Position numbers and translations under genes: made by a program. The notes beneath the pieces were generated by a model, which worked only from the letters and a program-made list of their open reading frames with translations, was not told where the DNA came from and ran no database searches. DNA of 46,688 bases from Streptomyces sp. TRM49041 (GTDB lineage Bacteria; Actinomycetota; Actinomycetes; Streptomycetales; Streptomycetaceae), in assembly GCF_008271805.1 (NCBI RefSeq), contig NZ_VSRY01000084.1:1-46688 (forward strand). The letters run 5' to 3'. Of this stretch, positions 20,267 to 42,296 are shown in pieces; position 1 is the first letter of the stretch; each line of letters opens with the position of its first letter.

Positions 20267-22107
20267 CCACGGAGAAGGACACGACGGCCGCACCGCTCAC
20301 CGAAGGCGCCCACGCAGAAGGAACTCCCATGAGTGAAGGCACCGCGGACCGGCGGGCGCTGCTGCCCACGGCCTCCGCAGCGCAGACCCTCGCCGCGCTC
20401 CGCGGACTCCTGCGACCGCACCGGCTGCTCGCGCTGTCATCGGTCGCCGTGCTCGTCGTCGGAACGGGCGTGGGTCTGCTGACCGCCCCGCTGCTCGGCC
20501 GGATCGTCGACCTCGTGGTGGAGCGGCGCGGACCCGACGCGCTGGTGGTGCCGCTGGTGCTGCTCGTCGTCGTGGCGGTGGCGCGCGGTATCGCCACCGC
20601 GATCGGCGGCGCGCTGGTCGCACGCCTCGGCGAGACGGTGCTCGCGAGCCTGCGGGAGCGGTTTGTCGCACGCGCTCTACGGCTGCCGCTGGAGCGGGTC
20701 GAGCAGGCCGGGTCCGGGGACCTGACGTCCCGGGTGACGGGCGATGTGACCATCATCGGGAAGGCCGTACGGCAGGCGTTGCCCGAGTTCGCGGGCGCGC
20801 TGCTCACCATCGTCCTCACCCTGGCCGGACTCGCCGTACTGGACTGGCGTTTCCTCGCCGCAGTGCTGCTGGCCGTGCCCGTCCACGTCCTGACCGTCCG
20901 CTGGTACATCCCGCGCGCCACCCGTATCTACGCCGCGCACCGGGTGGCCACCGGCGCCCTCCAGCACCAGCTCCTGGACAGCGTCGGAGGCGTGCGTACC
21001 GTACGGGCCTTCCGGCTGGGAGAGCGGCACGGGAAGCTTCTGGAGCAGCGGTCCCAGGGGGCCGTGGATCTGGCGCTGCGCGGCATCCGCCTCGTGTCGG
21101 GGTTCTTCTCCCGGCTTAACGCGGCCGAGTTCATCGGCCTGGCGGCCGTTCTCGTCACGGGGTTCCTCCTGGTCGACCGAGGGGCGGTCAGCATCGGCAC
21201 GGCGACCGCGGCGGCGCTCTACTTCCACGGCCTCTTCAACCCGATCAACGCGGCGCTGTTCCTCATCGACGACGCCCAGTCCGCGGGTGCCAGCCTGGCC
21301 AGGCTGGTGGGCGTGTCCGAACTCCCCGTGGAGACCGAGCCCGCGAGCGACGGCCCCACTCCCGTGGACGGCTCCGTCAAGGTGTCGGCCCTGAGCCACG
21401 CGTACGTCGACGGCCATCCCGTGCTGTCCGACGTGGATCTGGAGGTGCGCTGCGGGGAGCGCGTGGCCCTGGTCGGCGCGAGCGGTGCCGGGAAGACGAC
21501 CCTCGCCAAGCTCGTCGCGGGCATCCACCGGCCGGCGAGCGGATCGGTGTGCCTGGGCGGCGTCGACGCCCGGGAGCTCGGGCCCGCGGGCGTACGGCGC
21601 GCGGTGACCCTCATCAGCCAGGAGGTCCATGTGTTCGCCGGGCCGCTCGCCGAGGACCTGCGGCTCGCCCGGCCGGGCGCCACGGACGACGAACTGCGCG
21701 CGGCGCTGGGGACGGTGGGGGCGCTGGAGTGGGTGGAGGCACTGCCCGAAGGGCTGGCCACGGTCGTGGGGGGAGGGGGCCACCAGCTGACCGTCACCCA
21801 GACCCAGCACCTCGCTCTCGCGCGGCTCGTGCTCGCCGATCCGCCCATAGCCATCCTCGACGAGGCCACCGCGGACGCCGGCAGCGCGGGCGCCCGCGTC
21901 CTGGAGACCGCCGCGCTCCGCGCGCTGGAGGGCCGTACCGGTCTCATGGTCGCCCACCGGCTCCCCCAGGCCGCCACGGCGGACCGGGTCGTCGTCCTCG
22001 ACCAGGGCCGGGTGGTGGAGACCGGCACACACGACGAACTCGTCGCGAAGGGCGGGCGGTACGCGGCACTGTGGGCGGCCTGGTCGGCCGGCCGGAGCGA
22101 CACGTGA
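20263..22107 (+). CDS. ABC exporter half-transporter B with intact Walker motifs
   Basis: The partner half-transporter, up to 614 aa, has a six-helix membrane domain and an ATPase domain with an intact Walker A (GASGAGKTT, about 405-413), Walker B (AILDEATAD) and switch His (VAHRLPQA). Its signature is degenerate (LTVTQTQHLALARLV). It complements subunit A exactly: Walker site B with signature A forms one working ATP site, the other is dead. GTG 20263 overlaps the stop of A (GTGA), a habit of this cluster; ATG 20329 with AGAAGGA upstream is a good alternative start and would remove only a hydrophilic tail. A hairpin terminator follows at 22140. Confidence 0.9.
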   Translation: MTTEKDTTAAPLTEGAHAEGTPMSEGTADRRALLPTASAAQTLAALRGLLRPHRLLALSSVAVLVVGTGVGLLTAPLLGRIVDLVVERRGPDALVVPLVLLVVVAVARGIATAIGGALVARLGETVLASLRERFVARALRLPLERVEQAGSGDLTSRVTGDVTIIGKAVRQALPEFAGALLTIVLTLAGLAVLDWRFLAAVLLAVPVHVLTVRWYIPRATRIYAAHRVATGALQHQLLDSVGGVRTVRAFRLGERHGKLLEQRSQGAVDLALRGIRLVSGFFSRLNAAEFIGLAAVLVTGFLLVDRGAVSIGTATAAALYFHGLFNPINAALFLIDDAQSAGASLARLVGVSELPVETEPASDGPTPVDGSVKVSALSHAYVDGHPVLSDVDLEVRCGERVALVGASGAGKTTLAKLVAGIHRPASGSVCLGGVDARELGPAGVRRAVTLISQEVHVFAGPLAEDLRLARPGATDDELRAALGTVGALEWVEALPEGLATVVGGGGHQLTVTQTQHLALARLVLADPPIAILDEATADAGSAGARVLETAALRALEGRTGLMVAHRLPQAATADRVVVLDQGRVVETGTHDELVAKGGRYAALWAAWSAGRSDT

Positions 22108-22139
22108 CCGCACGCCGGTAGCCACTCCCGCACACCCCG

Positions 22140-22171
22140 AAGGGGCCCGACCGTCATGGTCCGGGCCTCTT
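22140..22171. terminator. hairpin terminator after the exporter operon
   Basis: AAGGGGCCCG-ACC pairs with GGT-C-CGGGCCTCTT around GTCAT, with one G-U pair and a one-base bulge. It begins 33 bases after the exporter stop and ends in CTCTTGG, fitting a rho-independent terminator. Confidence 0.7.
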
Positions 22172-22227
22172 GGGCATGCCCCGGGCGGGCCGTGTCCGGC
22201 GCATCCTCCCCGCCCCGCCCCTTCCCG

Positions 22228-22310
22228 AGTCGGGGCTCTGCCCCCGAACCCCCGCTCCTCGATCGCCGGAGGGGCCGAATGATTCGGCCCGTCCGGGGGA
22301 ACCTCCTGCT
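22228..22310. repeat. widespread Streptomyces intergenic palindromic repeat
   Basis: The stretch contains GGGGCTCTGCCCCCGAACCC, then CGCTCCTCGATCGCCGGAGG, then a palindrome GGGCCGAATGATTCGGCCC and GTCCGGGGGA. I recognise this order as a common extragenic element in many Streptomyces genomes, where it folds into consecutive hairpins. It sits in the 445-bp non-coding gap between two converging operons, together with terminators on each side; no gene was found in the gap. Confidence 0.6.
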
Positions 22311-22500
22311 CGGAGGGCTTGGGGGAGCTCGCGGACGAGCGCCGCCAGGAACGGCCGGACGCGGCTGACGCGCGGTCAGCCGGGCGCCGCCCCGGCCGTC
22401 ACGGTCCCGAGTCGCGAGGTACCGCCCACGCGGTCAGCGGTACCCGCCGGCCCGGCATGCGGGCCGCCCCCCATGCTGCTCAGCAGCCGCGCACGGCGAA

Positions 22501-22540
22501 GGCCGCCGCCCCGGAGCGTTCAGGCTCCGGGGCGGCGGCC
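22501..22540. terminator. perfect 17-bp stem terminator after mbtH
   Basis: Arms 22501-22517 and 22524-22540 are fully complementary (17 bp, GC-rich) with a GTTCAG loop. It starts 12 bases past the MbtH stop and should end the long monooxygenase-to-MbtH transcript; it may also catch read-through from the exporter operon. Confidence 0.88.
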
Positions 22541-22552
22541 TCGCGGGTGCGG

Positions 22553-22761
22553 TCAGCCCTGCTGGGCCGCGACAAGGCTCGCCGGGCGCAGGTCCGTCCA
22601 GTGGTCCTCGACATACGCGACGCACGCCTCACGGGTGTCCTCGCCGAAGACGGCCCGCCATCCGGCGGGGACCTCGGCGAAGGACGGCCACAGCGAGTGC
22701 TGGTTCTCGTCGTTGACAAGGACCAGGAAGCGGCCCTGCGGGTCCTCGAACGGATTGGTGC

Positions 22762-22765
<4 letters not shown>
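22553..22765 (-). CDS. mbtH: MbtH-like NRPS chaperone
   Basis: MbtH proteins bind adenylation domains and are needed for their folding or activity. The 70-aa product shows the family pattern: [33 protein letters not shown], then [12 protein letters not shown]. The family's conserved Trp residues (SLWP, GWR, HWTDLRP) are present. The ATG at 22765 overlaps the NRPS stop (ATGA), so it is made with the NRPS that it serves. It is the last gene of the minus-strand operon and is followed by a strong terminator. Confidence 0.96.
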
Positions 22766-38340
<15,575 letters not shown>

Positions 38341-38387
38341 CGTTCGTGTGGCCTTTCCCTGGTGTTGCGTCGGGTGCGTGGTGCAGG

Positions 38388-38428
38388 CCGCGCCCGCCCG
38401 GTGGGGGACGGCCACCGGACGGGCGCGG
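38388..38428. terminator. intra-operon hairpin between the lipoprotein gene and the NRPS
   Basis: Arms 38388-38404 and 38412-38428 pair over 17 positions with one mismatch, around a 7-base GGGACGG loop. It lies 44 bases after the lipoprotein stop and 48 bases before the NRPS start. No iron box or other promoter is evident between the two genes, so it is likely a partial terminator or an RNA-stabilising structure that lowers NRPS expression relative to the lipoprotein. Confidence 0.65.
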
Positions 38429-38471
38429 TTGTGGGGTGGTGGCTGGTGCCTGGACGGCCTTGCCGGGAGCC

Positions 38472-39509
38472 TTACTTGACGGCCTCCAGCATCGGCACGA
38501 CCTGGTCGATGGCGTAGGGGATCGACAGAACGGTGTTGAAGGAGAGCGCCGCGCCGATGTCCGGGCTGTCGTACGGGAGGAACAGGTCGCGCTTCTCCTG
38601 GTGGACCTTGGTCTTCTGGTACAGCGGGTCGGCCTTCATGGCCTTCTCCGTGTCGGGGGTGCCGAGCCACACGGTGCGGTCGGCCTCCATCACGTCGAGG
38701 CGCTCGACGCTGAGGTCGGCGATGTTCTCCTTGCCGAGGGCGTCGCGGTACTTCTGGGTGGTGGTGAAGCCCATCTCGGTCAGGAAGATGACCTTCGGGT
38801 CGTTGGGCGAGAACGCGGAGAACTTGCCGGGCTCGTAGGGCTCGCCGACGGTGACGGTCTTGCCCTTCCACTCGGGGTGCTTGTCGCGGACGGCCTTGAA
38901 GCGGGCGTCGATGCCGGCGATCAGCTTCTCGGTCTCGGCGTCCTTGCCCAGCGCCTTGCCGATCTGCCGGGTCATGTCCTGCCAGGGAGCCTGGTAGTCC
39001 TCGTGACCCTTGGGCTGGGCGACGACCTTGGTGAACTTGGAGAGCGTGTCGTACTGCTCCTTCTTCATCCCCGAGTACTGGGCGATCACCAGGTCCGGCT
39101 TCAGCGCGGCGATCTTCTCGATGTTGTACTCGTCGCGCTCACCGACGATCTCGGGCTTCTCCGAGCCCCACTTGTCCTTCGCCCACGGCCACTTGCCGTA
39201 CGGGGCCTCCTTGAACCAGTCCACCGCGCCCACCGGCTTGACACCGAGCGCGAGTACGGCGTCCTGGTCCGACAGGCCGAGCGTGACGACCTTCTTCGGC
39301 TCCTTGTCGATCGTCGTGCTGCCGTACTTGTGCTCCACGGTCACCGGGAACGCGGCGGTCTTCGCGCTCGCGTCAGCCGACGGCTTCGACTCGGACTTCT
39401 CGGCGCCGCCCCCACAGGCGGTCAGGGCGAACGCGGCGGCGGCGGCGACGGCCGCACGGGGCACGTTTCTGACAAGCCGCGACAGCGCGGGTCGTGTGGC
39501 AGTGGACAC
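38472..39509 (-). CDS. ferric siderophore-binding lipoprotein (FecB/FhuD type)
   Basis: The 345-aa protein has a basic N-terminus, a hydrophobic alanine-rich segment and a lipobox LTAC followed by GGG, so it is a lipid-anchored binding protein on the outer face of the membrane. The mature part has the class III binding-protein pattern: [39 protein letters not shown], the long central helix, and WLGTPD near the C-terminal lobe. It delivers the ferric siderophore to the FecCD importer encoded at 15165-18321. GTG 39509 has AAAGGA at a good distance; GTG 39524 is an in-frame alternative. No iron box precedes it, so it is probably transcribed from the monooxygenase promoter. Confidence 0.93.
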   Translation of the reverse strand: MSTATRPALSRLVRNVPRAAVAAAAAFALTACGGGAEKSESKPSADASAKTAAFPVTVEHKYGSTTIDKEPKKVVTLGLSDQDAVLALGVKPVGAVDWFKEAPYGKWPWAKDKWGSEKPEIVGERDEYNIEKIAALKPDLVIAQYSGMKKEQYDTLSKFTKVVAQPKGHEDYQAPWQDMTRQIGKALGKDAETEKLIAGIDARFKAVRDKHPEWKGKTVTVGEPYEPGKFSAFSPNDPKVIFLTEMGFTTTQKYRDALGKENIADLSVERLDVMEADRTVWLGTPDTEKAMKADPLYQKTKVHQEKRDLFLPYDSPDIGAALSFNTVLSIPYAIDQVVPMLEAVK

Positions 39510-39636
39510 GGAGGTTCCTTTCACGGGGACTTACGGTGTGCGTGCCAGGCCCGCCGTGTACGACGGCGCTACCGGCGGGTCCGGCCTGTGGGGGGGGGCT
39601 GGGCCAAGGAGATCCCTGACATCAGGGGTGGAACGC

Positions 39637-40992
39637 TCAGCGAGCTGCGCTGCCGATACCGTCGGCGATCCGCAGCGCTCCGTCGTCGGCGTCCTTGGGG
39701 AAGCGGTCGAGGATCGAGTCCAGGATCTCGCCGACCCTCATCGCGGTGTTGGACAGCAGCGAGGAGGTGATGCCGTGGGTGTGCTCGGTGCCACCCTGGA
39801 GGTAGATGCCGCAGCGCAGGTCCGGGTCGGTCGCGACGCGGTAGTCGCGCTCGACGCGAAGGCGTCCCTCGTCGTCGCGGTGGCACCGCTCGGCCACCTC
39901 GCCGAGCAGACCGAGCGGGTCGGCCGGCCGGTAGCCGGTCGCGTAGACGACGACGTCGGCGTCAAGGGTCGACGTCTCGCCGGTGACGAGCGACTTGACG
40001 GTGGCGCGGACCGTGTCGCCGGTCTCCTCGACGCCGGTGAGCCGGGACACGTTGATGAAGCGGAGGCGCTCGGTGCCGAGGACCTTCTCCTGGTACGCCT
40101 GGCGGTAGAGGTCGTCGATCAGGTCGATGTCCACCACTGAGTAGTTGGTGTTGCCGTGGTAGTCCATCAGCTTGCGCTTGATGTCCTCGGGGGCCGTGTA
40201 GTACTCGTCGACGGCAGCGGGGTCGAAGATGCGGTTGGCGAAGCTGCTGTCGTCGGCGGGGCTGTAGCCGTAGCGGGAGAAGACCGCGCAGACCTCGGCC
40301 TCCGGGAAGCGGCGGTGCAGGTAGGCCACGTTCTCGGCGGCGCTCTGGCCGGCGCCGACGACGACGAAGCGGCGGGGGTCGCTTCCTTCCAGGCGGTCGA
40401 CCTTGGCGAGGAGTTCGGAGTTGTGCCACACACGGTCGCTGCGCTCGACGCCCTCCGGCATGAGGGGGCGCAGTCCCGTGCCGATGACCAGGTTGCGGGC
40501 CCGGTGGACGACGAGTTCCGTGCCGGAGCGGGCAGTCACCTCCAGGTACTCCACCACGCCGTCCCGGGCGACGGGCTCGACCGCGACGACCTCGTGCCCG
40601 TAGGACACCATGTCGTCGACCTTCGCGGCGGCCCACTCCAGGTAGTCGTGGAACTCGACCCGCAGCGGGAAGAGGTTCTTGTGGTTGACGAAGTCGATGA
40701 GCCGGCCCTTGCTCTGCAGATAGCAGAGGAAGCTGTACTCGCTGGACGGGTTCCGCAGCGTCACGAGGTCCTTCAGGAAGGACACCTGCATGGTCGCGTC
40801 GTCGATCAGCATGCCGCGGTGCCACCCGAAGCCGGGCTGCCGCTCGAAGAAGTGCGCGGTGACCGCCTCCTCCCTGCCGACGCGGGCGTTGTGCTCGCTG
40901 AGCGCTATCGCCATGGCCACGTTGGACGGCCCGAAGCCGATACCTATGAGGTCGTGGACCAGAGGGGCGTCGCCAGGAAGAACCTGAGACAT
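39637..40992 (-). CDS. L-ornithine N5-monooxygenase
   Basis: This FAD- and NADPH-dependent enzyme hydroxylates the side-chain amine of ornithine to give N5-hydroxyornithine, the iron-binding precursor. The 451-aa protein has the FAD motif GIGFGPSN (17-24), HRGMLIDDATMQVSFLKDLV, the NADPH motif VVGAGQSAAEN (about 210) and the C-terminal ATGYRP motif, as in CchB, PvdA and SidA. ATG 40992 is chosen since the homologous region begins right after it and GGGAG lies upstream; an upstream extension to 41046 is unlikely. It is the first gene of the operon that runs through the lipoprotein and NRPS to MbtH, 86 bp after iron box 6. Confidence 0.96.
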   Translation of the reverse strand: MSQVLPGDAPLVHDLIGIGFGPSNVAMAIALSEHNARVGREEAVTAHFFERQPGFGWHRGMLIDDATMQVSFLKDLVTLRNPSSEYSFLCYLQSKGRLIDFVNHKNLFPLRVEFHDYLEWAAAKVDDMVSYGHEVVAVEPVARDGVVEYLEVTARSGTELVVHRARNLVIGTGLRPLMPEGVERSDRVWHNSELLAKVDRLEGSDPRRFVVVGAGQSAAENVAYLHRRFPEAEVCAVFSRYGYSPADDSSFANRIFDPAAVDEYYTAPEDIKRKLMDYHGNTNYSVVDIDLIDDLYRQAYQEKVLGTERLRFINVSRLTGVEETGDTVRATVKSLVTGETSTLDADVVVYATGYRPADPLGLLGEVAERCHRDDEGRLRVERDYRVATDPDLRCGIYLQGGTEHTHGITSSLLSNTAMRVGEILDSILDRFPKDADDGALRIADGIGSAAR

Positions 40993-41078
40993 TTCACTCC
41001 CATCGTGCGGGACAGCGCCCGTGAGGGCGTGGCGAGAACGAGACATCGGGCACGCCGGAACCGGCGGCCGAGTGGAAC

Positions 41079-41097
41079 TTAGGTAAAGCTAACCTGA
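41079..41097. promoter_or_regulatory. iron box 6 (NRPS operon, minus strand)
   Basis: TTAGGTAAAGCTAACCTGA matches the iron-box consensus at most positions. It lies 86 bp before the monooxygenase start and is the only operator visible for the 18-kb monooxygenase-lipoprotein-NRPS-MbtH operon. Confidence 0.9.
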
Positions 41098-41182
41098 TCT
41101 GGCCAAGCTGTCGACATGGGCAAGTCGGACATTTCCCCGATCGCGCCGCCAAACACCGTGTAAATCATGGCGTGTTGCACCC

Positions 41183-41201
41183 TTAGGTAAGGCTTGCTTT
41201 A
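41183..41201. promoter_or_regulatory. iron box 7 (formyltransferase, plus strand)
   Basis: TTAGGTAAGGCTTGCTTTA keeps the left half of the iron box but has a weaker right half. It is 39 bp before the formyltransferase start, at the position expected of an operator. Confidence 0.8.
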
Positions 41202-41240
41202 CTTGACGCCGGTCATTCGCTCTTTCGAGGAGGAACCCCC

Positions 41241-42188
41241 ATGCGGGTCGTCATGTTCGGTTATCAGACCTGGGGGCACCGCACCCTCCAAGCACTCCTG
41301 GACTCCGAGAACGACGTGGTGATGGTCGTGACGCACCCGAAGAGCGAGCACGCCTACGAGAAGATCTGGAGCGACTCCGTCGCCGAGCTGGCCGAAGCGC
41401 ACGGCGTCCCCGTGGTCATCCGTAACCGGCCGGACGACGAGGAGCTCTTCCAGCGCCTCAAGGACGCCGACCCGGACATCATCGTGGCCAACAACTGGCG
41501 CACGTGGATCCCGCCCCGCGTCTACGCCCTCCCCCGCCACGGCACGCTGAACGTCCACGACTCGCTGCTGCCCAAGTACGCCGGGTTCTCCCCCATCATC
41601 TGGGCCCTCATCAACGGCGAGCCCGAGGTCGGCGTGACGGCGCACATGATGGACGAGGTGCTCGACGCCGGCGACATCGTCCTCCAGCAGGCGGTGGCCG
41701 TCGGACCGAAGGACACCGCTACCGACCTGTTCCACAAGACCGTCGACCTCATCGCTCCGGTCACCGTCGGCGCGCTCGACCTCATCGCCTCCGGCCGGAC
41801 CGAGTTCACCAAGCAGGACCGCTCCCAGGCCACCTTCTTCCACAAGCGGTCCGAGGAGGACATCCGCGTCAACTGGGACTGGCCCGCCGAGGTCCTGGAG
41901 CGCCTGGTCCGCGCCCAGTCCGCCCCATACCCGGCCGCGTTCACCTTCCACAAGGGCGAGCGGCTCGAAATCCTCTCCGCCTTCGTCTCCGAGGGACGCT
42001 ACGGCGGCACCCCTGGCCGGATCTTCTACCGCGAGGGCGACGGTGTGGTCGTTGTCGCCGGCGCCGACGCGCGTACGGGCCGCAACCACGGTCTGGCCAT
42101 CACACGCGTCCGGACCGTGGACGGCCGTGAGATGCCCGCGAGTGAGTACTTCACCTCCATGGGCGGCTATCTCACCGGCCGCCCCTGA
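41241..42188 (+). CDS. N5-hydroxyornithine formyltransferase
   Basis: The 315-aa protein is related to methionyl-tRNA formyltransferase and to CchA of the coelichelin pathway. It uses N10-formyl-tetrahydrofolate to formylate N5-hydroxyornithine, completing the hydroxamate. Catalytic residues of the family are present: Asn104 and His106 in NVHDSLLPKYAG, and Asp145 in VLDAGDI. A C-terminal FMT-like domain (about 215-305) follows. ATG 41241 has a strong GAGGAGG site. The gene stands alone under iron box 7, divergent from the monooxygenase whose product it uses. The presence of this gene, not an acetyltransferase of the hydroxamate type, argues for formyl rather than acetyl hydroxamates. Confidence 0.93.
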   Translation: MRVVMFGYQTWGHRTLQALLDSENDVVMVVTHPKSEHAYEKIWSDSVAELAEAHGVPVVIRNRPDDEELFQRLKDADPDIIVANNWRTWIPPRVYALPRHGTLNVHDSLLPKYAGFSPIIWALINGEPEVGVTAHMMDEVLDAGDIVLQQAVAVGPKDTATDLFHKTVDLIAPVTVGALDLIASGRTEFTKQDRSQATFFHKRSEEDIRVNWDWPAEVLERLVRAQSAPYPAAFTFHKGERLEILSAFVSEGRYGGTPGRIFYREGDGVVVVAGADARTGRNHGLAITRVRTVDGREMPASEYFTSMGGYLTGRP

Positions 42189-42209
42189 CGACCGGGCTCC
42201 CCGGGCGGC

Positions 42210-42230
42210 GGACCGGCGGCAAGCCGGTCC
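42210..42230. terminator. hairpin terminator after the formyltransferase
   Basis: GGACCGGC pairs with GCCGGTCC (8 bp) around GGCAA. It starts 22 bases after the formyltransferase stop, in the gap between two converging genes. Confidence 0.6.
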
Positions 42231-42296
42231 CCGCCGGTGGCCGGCCGTCCACGACGCCGGCGCCCCTCATGAGGCACGTCAAGGGCGGGAAAGCGG

